DNA from: Bacteroidales bacterium
GTDB taxonomy: Bacteria > Bacteroidota > Bacteroidia > Bacteroidales > VadinHA17
Direction: 5' to 3'
Assembly: GCA_009877105.1 (NCBI GenBank)
Contig: WXFD01000023.1
Coordinates: 1-64,000 of the forward strand
DNA: 64,000 nucleotides
The notes beneath the pieces were generated by a model that saw nothing but the letters and a program-made list of their open reading frames with translations, was not told the origin of the DNA and did not search any database. This document shows positions 33,419 to 43,511 of this stretch, piece by piece; the stretch's first letter is position 1, and every line of letters starts with the position of its first letter. The position numbers were made by a program, and so were the translations under genes.

Positions 33419-35308
33419 ATGAAGGAGCAAGCATTCCGGTACCTGCTGTTATTTTGGGCTGCATTTGGATTAATTGCCGGATGTGCGAAAGTGAGTTCTC
33501 CTTCCGGGGGGCCCAGGGACAGGGAGGCGCCGGTGATCGTAAAAAGCAGCCCTGCAAACGGAACGGTCAACTTCAGGGGCAAAGAAATAGTAATAACGTT
33601 TAATGAGTACGTTGTGCTCGACAGGATCAATGAAAAATTCATGGTTTCACCGCCGATGAAACTGAAGCCCAGGGTCTTTACCAGGAATAAGGATGTTAGG
33701 ATACAGTTTAATGAAGCTTTGCGTGACAGCACCACTTATACCTTCTATTTTCAGGATGCCATCCGCGATCTTAACGAGGGAAATGCGATCAACAATTACC
33801 AGTTTGTTGTTTCCACCGGGCCTGTTATTGACTCCCTGTCTGTTACAGGCAATGTCGCAGGTTCGGTCAATCTCGATCCTCCTGAGAATACTCTTATGCT
33901 CCTCTATTCCCAGTTGGCTGATTCCTTCGCAGTTAAGCACCTGCCGGATTATATCACAAGGGCTGAGTTCAACGGTGAGTTCAGGATCGACAATGTGAAG
34001 CCCGGAAATTACCGGCTTTATGCCCTGAAGGATCTCGACAACAGTAAAAATTACAATAACCCTGATGAAGAATTTGGTTTTTATCCCGAAACGGTTGAAA
34101 TAACTCCTGAAAAGAATTACCTGCCTGTAAAAAAGGATTCCGCTGAAATAAAACCGGATGAAACGGATCTGAAGGTTAAGGCAGCAAAAGCCAGCGATAA
34201 GCCGGCTGCCGCGATTGCTGGTTCCGGCGCAGCATCTTCCCAGGCCGGGACTTCAGAAAAAACCCTGGTTGAGCCTCCTGAAATAGGCGAATACCAGGTG
34301 TTTTTGTTTCAGGCTGAAAAGAAGAATCATTATCTGACTTCATCGAGGAGACCACTGGCTTATCAGATGATTTACACGCTTTCACTTCCCCCGGAGAATC
34401 TCGGGTTCGGTTTTCATATTCCTGAGGTTGAAGAAGATAAATACTTTATTGAAAACAGCAGGAACCGGGACACAATTACTGTCTGGCTCACTGACAGTAC
34501 CGTTTATAACAAGCCGCTGCTTTCAACCATAGTGGAGTTTCCCTTCACTGACTCGCTTGGCATTACGGCCCTTAAGACCGATACATTCACCATGCGCTAC
34601 CTGGCGCCCAGGCCCGCCCGGTCGAAGGTTGTGAAGAGAACTCCCTACAAGATCAATTTCGGGCTCAGGGCCGGGCAGCTTAAACCGGATATCAGGGTGA
34701 AAATTACTGCCCCCTTGCCTTTCGCAGATCCTGATACTACGGGAATATGGTTATTTGAAACCACTAAGGATGAGAAGTTGAAAATTCCGGTTAGCTTCCG
34801 CAAGGACAGCGCTAACAGCTGTATTTATTATATGGATACTGATCTCCAGGCTGGAAAAAGCTACCTGTTTATCGCCGATTCAGCTGCATTTAAAAGTATT
34901 TATGGCGATTTCAACGATTCTACAGGGATTAAATTTTCGCTGTTGACACCTGATGCGTACGGTAAGCTGACCCTGAATATTAAAAACCATTCAGGGGGAC
35001 GAATCGTTCAGTTACTCGACAAGTCGGAGAAACTGGTCAGGGAAAAATATATGGAAGAGGACGGCCCGGTTGAATTCACTCTACTTGATAAAGGAACTTA
35101 CAGGGTTCGTGTGATTTATGATCTTAATGGTGACAGGCGCTGGACAACCGGCGACTTTACCCTTCACAGACAGCCTGAACCGGTGTCGTATTATCCTACA
35201 GAAATTGACATTAAGGCGAACTGGGAAGTGGAGCAGAACTGGGATATCGGGAAGAAGAATGTCAAGGATGCCAGGCTTTTAAATATTAAAAGCCCTGCCA
35301 GAAGGTAA
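33419..35308 (+). CDS. Lipoprotein with bacterial Ig-like domain
   Basis: I use ATG 33419 because it gives a lipoprotein signal (LIAGCAKVSS, Cys about residue 21); the longer frame from 33299 would overlap the lgt gene. It then has SPSGGPRDREAPVIVKSSPANGT, a start typical of Bacteroidota Ig-like (BIg_5, SbsA-like) proteins, a DUF-type repeat and late beta-sandwich strands. A Lys/Ala-rich linker lies in the middle (about 4 residues after KPDETDLKVKAAKASDKPAA). It is an outer-membrane or periplasmic lipoprotein of unknown function. Confidence is high for the class, low for the role. Confidence 0.8.
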   Translation: MKEQAFRYLLLFWAAFGLIAGCAKVSSPSGGPRDREAPVIVKSSPANGTVNFRGKEIVITFNEYVVLDRINEKFMVSPPMKLKPRVFTRNKDVRIQFNEALRDSTTYTFYFQDAIRDLNEGNAINNYQFVVSTGPVIDSLSVTGNVAGSVNLDPPENTLMLLYSQLADSFAVKHLPDYITRAEFNGEFRIDNVKPGNYRLYALKDLDNSKNYNNPDEEFGFYPETVEITPEKNYLPVKKDSAEIKPDETDLKVKAAKASDKPAAAIAGSGAASSQAGTSEKTLVEPPEIGEYQVFLFQAEKKNHYLTSSRRPLAYQMIYTLSLPPENLGFGFHIPEVEEDKYFIENSRNRDTITVWLTDSTVYNKPLLSTIVEFPFTDSLGITALKTDTFTMRYLAPRPARSKVVKRTPYKINFGLRAGQLKPDIRVKITAPLPFADPDTTGIWLFETTKDEKLKIPVSFRKDSANSCIYYMDTDLQAGKSYLFIADSAAFKSIYGDFNDSTGIKFSLLTPDAYGKLTLNIKNHSGGRIVQLLDKSEKLVREKYMEEDGPVEFTLLDKGTYRVRVIYDLNGDRRWTTGDFTLHRQPEPVSYYPTEIDIKANWEVEQNWDIGKKNVKDARLLNIKSPARR

Positions 35309-35429
35309 TCGGTTAAAGACTCTTTAATAAACAGACTGATAGGAGGAATCTCACATGTACGCCACATACATGCATACTTAAATAAACATGTGGGTTCCAT
35401 AATGGCATTAATTTTAAAATTGAAAACTG

Positions 35430-36386
35430 ATGAAAAAAGAAGTTGTCGCCGGCGTGGATATAGGAGGTACCACCACTGAGCTGGGGCTCGTTGACAGGAC
35501 GGGGGATGTGATTGTGAAATGCACCCTTGATACTGCTGATTATCCGCATGTTGAAGATTTTATCTCAGCACTTGTAAAAAATATCCGGGAGCTTGCCGGG
35601 AATAATAGGGAAATGGAACTTGCCGGTATCGGCATTGGAGCTCCCAATGCCAATTATCATAAGGGGACCATTGAACTGGCGCCCAACCTGGCGTGGAAGG
35701 GAATCGTTCCCCTGGTTGACATGATGAAAAGAAAGATCGATGTCCCGGTGGTGATGACCAATGATGCAAAAGCTGCAGCAATGGGTGAAATGTTGTTCGG
35801 AGGAGCGAAGGGCATGAAGGATTTTATTATCCTTACCCTTGGAACCGGATTGGGCAGCGGAATTGTCATCAATGGCCAGGTGGTTTACGGTTACACGGGG
35901 TTTGCCGGTGAACTTGGACACACAATAATTGTGGCCGGCGGAAGAGCTTGCGGATGCGGACGTCACGGATGCTTTGAAACATATGCCTCGGCGTCGGGTC
36001 TTGTCAGGACCACACTCAACCTTCTCAGTGAGATGAAGGAGCCGAGTCCGCTGCGAAACATAGCTCCGTCGGCCCTGACCTCAAAAAAAATATCTGAAGC
36101 GGCAGCCGATAACGATCCGGTGGCTGTTGAGGCAATGGATTTTACAGCCCGGAAACTGGCTTTTGGCATCATTAATGCAATAGGGTTCTCAAGTCCTGAA
36201 GCAGTCTTTCTTTTTGGCGGGCTTGCGAAAGCGGGTGAGGCATTGTTCAAACCGGTGCGGGAATATGTTGAAGAGGGCGTTCAGCCGATTTACCGGGGAA
36301 CGGTGAAAATACTTCCCTCGCGTGTGCCCGAAAGCAATGCTGCCGTTCTCGGATCAGCGGCCCTAATGTGGAATGAATTAAAGTGA
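35430..36386 (+). CDS. ROK family sugar kinase 1
   Basis: A ROK-family kinase of 318 residues: N-terminal ATP site GVDIGGTTTELG, the catalytic Asp region TNDAKAAAMGE, GTGLGSG, and the zinc site GELGHT...CGCGRHGC. The residues after the zinc site (FETYASASGL) are typical of glucokinase-like members. It phosphorylates a hexose or N-acetylhexosamine. It starts a rightward run with the CBM9, phosphofructokinase, PIG-L, SIS and second ROK genes. Confidence 0.92.
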   Translation: MKKEVVAGVDIGGTTTELGLVDRTGDVIVKCTLDTADYPHVEDFISALVKNIRELAGNNREMELAGIGIGAPNANYHKGTIELAPNLAWKGIVPLVDMMKRKIDVPVVMTNDAKAAAMGEMLFGGAKGMKDFIILTLGTGLGSGIVINGQVVYGYTGFAGELGHTIIVAGGRACGCGRHGCFETYASASGLVRTTLNLLSEMKEPSPLRNIAPSALTSKKISEAAADNDPVAVEAMDFTARKLAFGIINAIGFSSPEAVFLFGGLAKAGEALFKPVREYVEEGVQPIYRGTVKILPSRVPESNAAVLGSAALMWNELK

Positions 36387-36458
36387 ATGACTTCGGAAGA
36401 TTGATAAATAATTATTGTATTTTTGGCTTTTGCGATCCGGAAACCAATCGATCCCATT

Positions 36459-37112
36459 ATGAAAACCATTGAGGTTACAAAGCTTGCCACAGAATCTGAA
36501 AAACCTGACCTTGAAGAGATTTCTGCAAAACTTGATAAACTTCCGGGCAAATACAGGATTGAAACCCTTAACTGGAAGGAGTTTGAATATAAACCTGAAG
36601 TCATCTTTTCAATAGCCTACGGGGAAAAGGAGATTTTTCTCAAGTATTATGTGAAGGAGAACTATATAAAGGCCGAAAAGACGGAAACGAATCAGATGGT
36701 ATGTGAAGATTCGTGTGTTGAGTTTTTCATATCACCCGGGGATGACGGAATATATTACAATCTGGAGTTCAATCCGATTGGTACCTGTCTCCTGGGAACA
36801 GGCACTTCGAGAGCTGACAGCAGACGGGCTGATCCTGAGATCATCTCGGGAATCCGCCGGCTCGCTTCCGCCGGTACCAGTCCGTTCAGCGAAAGAACGG
36901 GAGAAACGGAATGGACACTTACCCTGGCTATACCTTTCAGTGTGTTTTTTCATCATGAAATAAAAGACCTCAAAGGCAGGACTTTCAGGGCTAATTTTTA
37001 TAAATGCGGAGACAATTTAACTGTTCCCCACTATGTGACATGGAATCCGGTCGGAACTGAAAATCCTGATTATCATCAACCCAAATATTTCGGGACTTTG
37101 AAATTCGTCTGA
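36459..37112 (+). CDS. CBM9-like carbohydrate-binding protein
   Basis: I start at MKTIEVTKLATESEK (218 residues). The sequence fits the CBM9-like family: FSIAYGEKEIFLKYYVKE, CEDSCVEFFISPGDDGIYYNLEFNPIGTCL, then WTLTLAIPFSVF and a terminal PKYFGTLKFV. There is no signal peptide, so it appears cytoplasmic, unusual for a CBM; it may bind sugar or a sugar-containing ligand. It sits between the first ROK kinase and the phosphofructokinase. Confidence 0.8.
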   Translation: MKTIEVTKLATESEKPDLEEISAKLDKLPGKYRIETLNWKEFEYKPEVIFSIAYGEKEIFLKYYVKENYIKAEKTETNQMVCEDSCVEFFISPGDDGIYYNLEFNPIGTCLLGTGTSRADSRRADPEIISGIRRLASAGTSPFSERTGETEWTLTLAIPFSVFFHHEIKDLKGRTFRANFYKCGDNLTVPHYVTWNPVGTENPDYHQPKYFGTLKFV

Positions 37113-37230
37113 TAACATCATGGCAGCAAAGCTGTTGGTTCACGGCACTTACAGGGCGGAGCCAATATCGGGAGGATAACCTGGCACTCTATGTCATCTG
37201 ACAGATTTTGAAAACATATAAAAACAGATT

Positions 37231-38436
37231 ATGCTAAAGGGAAATATTCTTATCGGGCAGTCGGGCGGACCTACTTCGGTTATAAATTCGAGCCTGGCTG
37301 GTGTAATTGAGGAAGCAAAAGCCCGTAAACATGATGGCGGGATTTATGGAATGCATTATGGGATCGAAGGGTTCATGCAGGAATGGATTTACGATCTGGG
37401 CAGGCAGCCCGATCATATTATCAAGGGTTTGCGCCGCACCCCTTCGTCGGCACTCGGATCGTCGCGGCACAAGGTGCGGGATCAGGATATGCCCAGGATC
37501 CTGGAGGTGCTGAAGAAATATGACATACGGTATTTTTTTCTCATAGGAGGGAATGACACAATGGATACCATTCACCGGGTGGAGGCATACTGCAGGAATG
37601 AAGGTTACGAAATGGTTGGGGTAGGGATACCAAAAACCGTCGATAATGACCTTTTTGGTACTGACCATACACCCGGATTTGCATCCGCGGCACGTTCAAA
37701 TATACTTAATGTCCTGCAGTCAGGGGTGCTGGCACGGGATATGCAGAGGGTTGACAAGTTCATCATTTACCAGACCATTGGCAGGGATGCTGGCTGGCTG
37801 GCAGCTGCAACCGCAATGGCCCGGAGGAACAAAGATGATGCCCCCCATCTTATTTACACTCCCGAATTTCATTTTGACAGGAAGAAATTCCTGACCGAGG
37901 TGGATGACTGCATAAAAGAGTATGGATGGGTATCGATAGTTTGCGGTGAAGGAATAAAATATGCCGACGGTACGCCGGTTAGCGCCTCACTGACAAGGGA
38001 TAAGTTTAATAATATTGAGTTCGGGGCAATGGGAGGAACCAGTGTTGCTATCAATCTTCACAGGATGATTACGGAGGAATTTGGTTTCAGGGGTGAGTTT
38101 CAGATTACGGAGTCGCTGATAATGAGCGATTTTGTCAGAGCTTCGGAAGTTGATCTCGAAGAAGCCTTTTTATGCGGTTCCGAAGCTGTGAAGCTGGCAC
38201 TCAGTGGCGAAACGGGAGTGATGGTTACCATAAACAGGGTTTCGGATGATCCTTACCGGATTGAATTTGGTAAAGCGCCTCTTCATGAGGTGGCTGTGGC
38301 AGCAAAGCCAATGCCGCCGGAATACTTCAACAAGGAGGGCAATTATGTGTCGGATGCCTTCATCAGGTACATGAAACCTCTTGCAGGTGAACTTCCTGAA
38401 TTTGTCAGACTTGAGAAATTATTCACAAAAAAATGA
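37231..38436 (+). CDS. 6-phosphofructokinase, PPi-dependent type
   Basis: The 401-residue protein has the PFK pattern: IGQSGGPTSVINSSL near the start, IGGNDTMDT (GGNDT rather than the GGDGT of ATP enzymes), PKTVDNDL and MQRVDKFIIYQTIGRDAGWLA. The GGNDT/GGDDT form and the overall length fit the pyrophosphate-dependent group. It makes fructose-1,6-bisphosphate reversibly and feeds the hexose from the neighbouring kinases into glycolysis. The next gene starts 7 bp after its stop. Confidence 0.9.
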   Translation: MLKGNILIGQSGGPTSVINSSLAGVIEEAKARKHDGGIYGMHYGIEGFMQEWIYDLGRQPDHIIKGLRRTPSSALGSSRHKVRDQDMPRILEVLKKYDIRYFFLIGGNDTMDTIHRVEAYCRNEGYEMVGVGIPKTVDNDLFGTDHTPGFASAARSNILNVLQSGVLARDMQRVDKFIIYQTIGRDAGWLAAATAMARRNKDDAPHLIYTPEFHFDRKKFLTEVDDCIKEYGWVSIVCGEGIKYADGTPVSASLTRDKFNNIEFGAMGGTSVAINLHRMITEEFGFRGEFQITESLIMSDFVRASEVDLEEAFLCGSEAVKLALSGETGVMVTINRVSDDPYRIEFGKAPLHEVAVAAKPMPPEYFNKEGNYVSDAFIRYMKPLAGELPEFVRLEKLFTKK

Positions 38437-38442
38437 TAAAAA

Positions 38443-39213
38443 ATGGCAATTAAGTTTAACAAAGTCGCTTTGTCGATTAACGCACATCCGGATGATGCTG
38501 AAGCATGGAATGCAGGTACCCTCAAACTTCTCAGGGATAAGGGATACAAGATTGTGATTGCAACGATGACAGGCGGAGATCTTGGCGGTTGCAACATGAC
38601 CATGGAAGAGACGGCAAGGGTGAGATTTGAAGAGGCAAAAAAAGCTGCCGCAGTGCTTGACGCAGAGTATTATACCATGGGCGGAATCGACGGATTTCTT
38701 TATGATACAAAGGAAATGAGGCTCAAGATCATTTCGCTTATCAGAAAGGTGAGAGCAGGCGTTATTTTTACCCATCTGGCTGTTGACTATCATTCCGATC
38801 ACCGTACAACAGCTGCTATCGTTGAAGCGGCAGCGATGGTATCCTCCCTCGATACCGTGCCGGTTCCTGAAAAGCCTGTTGACGTTACACCCCTTTTGTA
38901 TCATTCCTCACCATTGACGCTTACCGACCCGATGGGATCACAGATAGTACCGCCCCATTTTCTTGTGGATGTCACTTCTGTTATTGAAACCAAGAAACAG
39001 ATGCTGGGATGCCATGTTTCACAGATCGAACTCATGAGGCATATGCATAAGATGGATGACTTTTTCGGTTTCGTACTGGAAGGAAACCGTAATTACGGGA
39101 AGATGGCAGGTGTAGAGTATGCCGAAGTATACTGGCAGCACCTGGGAGGAGGATTTCAGAAAGAACCGCAGGTTCAGGAAGATTTATCAGAGTATTTAAT
39201 CAATAAAATGTGA
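38443..39213 (+). CDS. PIG-L family deacetylase
   Basis: The 256-residue protein has the LmbE/PIG-L signature NAHPDDAE (zinc ligands His and Asp) and the late YHSDHRTT (H-x2-H). PIG-L enzymes remove the acetyl group from N-acetyl sugars. With ROK kinases and a SIS protein it suggests breakdown of an N-acetylhexosamine. There is no signal peptide, so it works in the cytoplasm. It overlaps the possible GTG start of the next gene. Confidence 0.88.
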   Translation: MAIKFNKVALSINAHPDDAEAWNAGTLKLLRDKGYKIVIATMTGGDLGGCNMTMEETARVRFEEAKKAAAVLDAEYYTMGGIDGFLYDTKEMRLKIISLIRKVRAGVIFTHLAVDYHSDHRTTAAIVEAAAMVSSLDTVPVPEKPVDVTPLLYHSSPLTLTDPMGSQIVPPHFLVDVTSVIETKKQMLGCHVSQIELMRHMHKMDDFFGFVLEGNRNYGKMAGVEYAEVYWQHLGGGFQKEPQVQEDLSEYLINKM

Positions 39214-39218
39214 AAGCC

Positions 39219-40235
39219 ATGAATCTTAATGACCCAAAATACAGCAAATATGCCCTGGTCAGGGAAATGATGGAGGCCCCGGGAATTATCAGGGCATTCG
39301 ATCCGAAAGTCTCGGAACGTTTCGTAAAACCCTTAAAGGCAAAGAAAGGGCTTTTCCTTACAGGAGAAGGCAGCAGCAGGCTGTTCCCTGCAAAAAGGGC
39401 AATCTATTCATCCCTGAAAAAGGATTTTCTCATTCCGATAGTAACGGAAGGATGTACCCAGGCCCGGGAGTACAATCTAAGTGATTATGCAGTTTTTGCT
39501 TCTTCAAATTCAGGTCAGACCAAGGAAGTGATCCGTCTGATCAATGTACTCAGAGGCAAGGGCCATGATGCAATTTTCGGTCTGACTGCAAACAAAAACA
39601 CAAGACTTGAGGAAGCAGCCAATGACACGCACGTTCTCTCGTGCGGAAAAGAGGAGGCGGTTGCTGCCACCAAATCAGTTATCGAGCAGGGCCTGTTTTA
39701 CGATTCGCTTATGCGCAATTTCAGGGGCGAGAAGATGGAAGGACTGGCAACGGCGGCCAGGCAGGCTGAAGGAGTCCTCACGGCACCGATTGATCCGGGC
39801 ATCACTGAGATCATACGTAATGCCGACCTTATCTACTTTGCGGGCCGCGATAACGGTGTGGCTGCAGAACTTGCACTTAAAACCAATGAGATTACAAGAA
39901 AAAAATCAGCTTTTCTCGAAGGTACATTTGCACTTCACGGAATTGAGGAAGTGATGGACAAGAATGAAGTCCTCATCTGGATTGATCCTTTTGATGTCGA
40001 TCACGACAAGTTCCGGGATTGCCTTGTAAAAGGCGTGGGGATGCAGGTTATTGCATTGTCGAAGGTTAAAACCGAGTTCCCGACAATCCTTATTCCCGAC
40101 GCCGGAGAATATTCAGAATACATTCAGCTTGCTGCTGGATGGAACATACTGGTTGAAACAGGGATATCACTTGGCATTGATCTTGACCATCCGGTAAGGG
40201 CACGCAAGGTTGGCAATGAATTCATTCCCGAATGA
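39219..40235 (+). CDS. SIS domain sugar-phosphate isomerase/deaminase-like protein
   Basis: I start at ATG 39219. The protein has two SIS domains: the first with GEGSSRLFPAKRA and ASSNSGQTKEV, the second with FAGRDNGVAAELALKTNEI. The ends resemble GlmS isomerase-domain and AgaS-like proteins. In this operon it could isomerise or deaminate an amino-sugar phosphate made by the ROK kinase after PIG-L deacetylation. The exact reaction is inferred. The following gene starts within 50 bp. Confidence 0.82.
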   Translation: MNLNDPKYSKYALVREMMEAPGIIRAFDPKVSERFVKPLKAKKGLFLTGEGSSRLFPAKRAIYSSLKKDFLIPIVTEGCTQAREYNLSDYAVFASSNSGQTKEVIRLINVLRGKGHDAIFGLTANKNTRLEEAANDTHVLSCGKEEAVAATKSVIEQGLFYDSLMRNFRGEKMEGLATAARQAEGVLTAPIDPGITEIIRNADLIYFAGRDNGVAAELALKTNEITRKKSAFLEGTFALHGIEEVMDKNEVLIWIDPFDVDHDKFRDCLVKGVGMQVIALSKVKTEFPTILIPDAGEYSEYIQLAAGWNILVETGISLGIDLDHPVRARKVGNEFIPE

Positions 40236-40284
40236 GTATCTGGTCAGTAAGGAAGCAGATTATGATTTGATAATCACAGGTAAT

Positions 40285-41256
40285 ATGGCAAAGAAACAAG
40301 TTGTTGTTGGGATTGATATCGGAGGGACAAATACAGTATTCGGCATTGTTGACCGTGAGGGGAACATACTTGCCGAAGACCGGATTAAAACCACTCATTA
40401 CGATGAGATTGAAGTATTTGTGGCAGCACTGTACGAGAAAATAATTCTTACCAGCCAGAAAATCAAGGAGGATATTGAACTTATCGGCTTCGGCATTGGT
40501 GCTCCCATGGGCAACATCAATAAGGGTACCATTGAGCACCCTGCCGGCCTGCCATGGAAGGGAATTATTCCACTTGCCGATATATTTTCCCGCCACACAG
40601 CCCTGCCGGTAGTTGTGACAAATGATGCAAATGCTGCAGCCGTGGGGGAGATGATCTATGGCGGAGCCAAGGGGATGAAGGATTTTGTTGTAATAACCCT
40701 TGGAACAGGATTGGGCAGTGGCTTTGTGGTAGATGGCAAGCTGGTTTATGGCAATGACGGTTTCGCGGGCGAGATCGGGCATACAGCAATCAGGCCTGGT
40801 CCTTCAAACCGCGAGTGCGGCTGCGGGAGAAAAGGATGTCTCGAAACGTACGTGTCTGCCACAGGACTTAAACGGACCCTGCTTAAGGTAATGGCCGACA
40901 GCATTCAGCCAAGTGAACTGAGGAAATATAGTTTTGAGGAACTCGATGCCGAGATCATTCACCAGGCAGCCAAACGTGGTGACATAATTGCCAGGCGGGC
41001 ATTTGAGCATACCGGCATGATGCTGGGCTTCAAACTTGCTGATGTGGTGGCGCACACAAATCCCGAGGCCATTTTCCTTTTTGGAGGACTGGCGCTGGCA
41101 AAAGAACTTATTTTTGAGCCTGCAGAAATATACATGAAAGAAAATCTTCTTCATATTTACAAGGATAAGGTGAAACTTCTGCCATCGGAGCTGAGTACAC
41201 AAAACGCAGCTGTTCTGGGTGCAAGCTCATTGATCTGGTCGTTGAAGAAAGACTGA
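40285..41256 (+). CDS. ROK family sugar kinase 2
   Basis: I start at MAKKQVVVGIDIGGTNTVFG; a longer frame from 40210 adds 25 residues that overlap the SIS gene. The protein is a close paralogue of the ROK kinase at 35.4 kb, with TNDANAAAVGEM, GTGLGSGF and CGCGRKGC. Having two ROK kinases in one run may reflect two sugars (for example a hexose and an amino sugar), or duplication. It ends the operon. Confidence 0.92.
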   Translation: MAKKQVVVGIDIGGTNTVFGIVDREGNILAEDRIKTTHYDEIEVFVAALYEKIILTSQKIKEDIELIGFGIGAPMGNINKGTIEHPAGLPWKGIIPLADIFSRHTALPVVVTNDANAAAVGEMIYGGAKGMKDFVVITLGTGLGSGFVVDGKLVYGNDGFAGEIGHTAIRPGPSNRECGCGRKGCLETYVSATGLKRTLLKVMADSIQPSELRKYSFEELDAEIIHQAAKRGDIIARRAFEHTGMMLGFKLADVVAHTNPEAIFLFGGLALAKELIFEPAEIYMKENLLHIYKDKVKLLPSELSTQNAAVLGASSLIWSLKKD

Positions 41257-41277
41257 GAGTGAAAAAATCAGGCAGCT

Positions 41278-41664
41278 ATGGCCAATTTCAACCAGGTGTT
41301 AAACCATATACTGGGCATAGTATTTATAATTATTATTTTTTCTATTGCCTACGCGTATCTGAAACCTCATCAGTTGCATAAAAGGAGGCTGATCTCAACC
41401 CTTTTCCTGAAAGTCTCCTATCTGGTCTATTTACTGATCCTGCTTATAATAGTATATTTATCTACTCTTGTCAGGGGAGGACTGGATCAGGTGTTTTCAG
41501 GAGCCGAGTTTTTTATTTTCCTTTTGGTTCTGTTTGCACCCACCATCGGGATCTTTGCACGTAAGCTTGGCTATTTCAACAAAAAGAGGGAAGAATACAA
41601 TTTCTTTTTTACTGCTGTAAACCTGGTTTCAATAGTATCCATACTTTTGATGTACTTTATCTGA
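41278..41664 (+). CDS. Small unknown membrane protein
   Basis: The 128-residue protein has about four hydrophobic segments (IVFIIIIFSIAYAYL, VSYLVYLLILLIIVYL, FFIFLLVLFAPTIGIFA, FFTAVNLVSIVSILLMYFI). No family is recognised. It starts 22 bp after the ROK gene, so it may be the last gene of that operon. Confidence 0.6.
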   Translation: MANFNQVLNHILGIVFIIIIFSIAYAYLKPHQLHKRRLISTLFLKVSYLVYLLILLIIVYLSTLVRGGLDQVFSGAEFFIFLLVLFAPTIGIFARKLGYFNKKREEYNFFFTAVNLVSIVSILLMYFI

Positions 41665-41741
41665 ATTTCCGGAAGGCATCAGACTGTTTAATTATTGCAA
41701 ATCAAATCATACCTTTGACATAATATTAAATATTTGATTTT

Positions 41742-43394
41742 ATGATAAAAGAAAGACTGGTCACTTATATTGAGGAAAGCATCAGGCAGAACTGGGAGAT
41801 TGAAGCTTTATCGAACTACGGGGAAAAAGGATATACATACAAGGAGATTGCCGAAAAGATACTGAAGTTTCATCTTTTTTTCAGGGATGCAGGAATCAGT
41901 GAAGGGGATAAGATTGCCCTGGTTGGGAGGAATTCGGCCAACTGGTGCGTAGTGTATCTTGCAACCGTGACATACGGTGCCGTTATAGTCCCGATATTGC
42001 CTGACTTCAAAGCGGATGATCTGATGAACCTGATCAATCATTCGGATTCAGTGTTGCTTTTTGTTGATGACAAGATCTGGGAAACCATTGACATTAAAAG
42101 GATGCCTGCAGTCAGGGGGGCAATCTCCGTTGACAACTTTACCATGATTTTTTCAGCCCAGATCCGCTTAAGTGAAGATTACAGCGGGCTTGACGAGAAA
42201 TTCAGGAATACCTGTGCCGAAGTGAGGAAGGAAGATATAAAATTTTCCGGGGTGACGAATGACAAGCTTGCAGTAATCAGCTATACCGGCGGGACAACCG
42301 GTTTCTCAAAGGGAGTGATGATCTCACATAACAGCCTTGCCGCGAATGTCAGATTTGCTCAGAATCACATGCCCCTCAAACCGGGCGATCCCCTGGTTTC
42401 ATTTCTCCCATTGGCCCATACTTACGGTTGTGCCTTTGAATTCCTTTTCCCGTTTACCTACGGGTGTCATATTACCATTTTATCAAAGACCCCATCCCCG
42501 CAGATAATAATACAGGCTTTCAAGGAAATCAAACCCAGGCTTATCCTTTCGGTTCCCCTTGTTATTGAGAAAATATTCAAGAAACAGCTTCTGCCTGTCA
42601 TCAGTAAACCGCATATGAAGATGCTCCTTGCGATTCCCGGTGTGAACAAGCTGCTTCATAAGAAGATACGTGAAAAACTTGTGGAGACTTTCGGCGGCCG
42701 TTTCCATGAGATCGTCATAGGAGGAGCTGCCTTCAATCCGGAAGCAGAACGGTTTTTCAAGAAGATCGGCTTCAGATTCACTGTCGGCTATGGCATGACC
42801 GAATGCGGTCCGCTGATAAGCTATGCATCGTGGGATACCACAAAAGTTGGTGCCTCGGGCAGACCGGTTGATACCCTTGAAGTTACAATCGACTCACCCG
42901 ATCCTCGGAAAATTGTCGGGGAAATTATCCTTCGCGGAGAAAATGTGATGCTCGGGTATTATAAAAATGAGGAAGCCACCAGGGAAATAATAGATGAGAA
43001 GGGATGGATGCATACCGGCGACCTGGGTATCATGGACGGGGAAGACAATATATTCATCAAGGGAAGAAGCAAAACCATGCTCCTGGGTGCTTCAGGAAAG
43101 AATATCTTCCCCGAAGAGATCGAAGCTGTCATTAATAATATGGATTATATAGCGGAATCGCTTGTCATTTCCGAGGAAGACAAACTGATCGCACTTATCT
43201 ATCCTGACCATGAAATGCTGAAGAGTAATAATATCCCGGACGAGCAGCTGCCTGGCATCCTTGAGGAAACAAGAAAGGCTGTCAATGAGAAACTTCCCGA
43301 CTTCATGGCAGTTACAAAGTTCAGGATTCATCCCGAGGAATTCGCCAAAACACCAAAAAGAAGTATCAAGAGATTCCTTTATACGAAGGATTAG
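41742..43394 (+). CDS. Long-chain acyl-CoA synthetase (AMP-binding)
   Basis: A 550-residue adenylate-forming enzyme: P-loop-like SYTGGTTGFSKGVMISHNSL, VGYGMTECGP (A5), WMHTGDLG (A7) and IKGRSKTMLLGASGKNIFPEEIE (A8). This is the long-chain fatty-acyl-CoA synthetase form, which makes acyl-AMP and then acyl-CoA. It stands alone with a gap of 78 bp upstream. Confidence 0.9.
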   Translation: MIKERLVTYIEESIRQNWEIEALSNYGEKGYTYKEIAEKILKFHLFFRDAGISEGDKIALVGRNSANWCVVYLATVTYGAVIVPILPDFKADDLMNLINHSDSVLLFVDDKIWETIDIKRMPAVRGAISVDNFTMIFSAQIRLSEDYSGLDEKFRNTCAEVRKEDIKFSGVTNDKLAVISYTGGTTGFSKGVMISHNSLAANVRFAQNHMPLKPGDPLVSFLPLAHTYGCAFEFLFPFTYGCHITILSKTPSPQIIIQAFKEIKPRLILSVPLVIEKIFKKQLLPVISKPHMKMLLAIPGVNKLLHKKIREKLVETFGGRFHEIVIGGAAFNPEAERFFKKIGFRFTVGYGMTECGPLISYASWDTTKVGASGRPVDTLEVTIDSPDPRKIVGEIILRGENVMLGYYKNEEATREIIDEKGWMHTGDLGIMDGEDNIFIKGRSKTMLLGASGKNIFPEEIEAVINNMDYIAESLVISEEDKLIALIYPDHEMLKSNNIPDEQLPGILEETRKAVNEKLPDFMAVTKFRIHPEEFAKTPKRSIKRFLYTKD

Positions 43395-43511
43395 CCGAGG
43401 GTCGGTATCGTGTCGGCCGGCCGGCTGAATCCGGTTAAGTTTGCATAACCTGTCCTGTCTGCCGGCGGTTCCGGATGACCCTGGCGGACCTGATTAAACA
43501 AACCATCCTGA

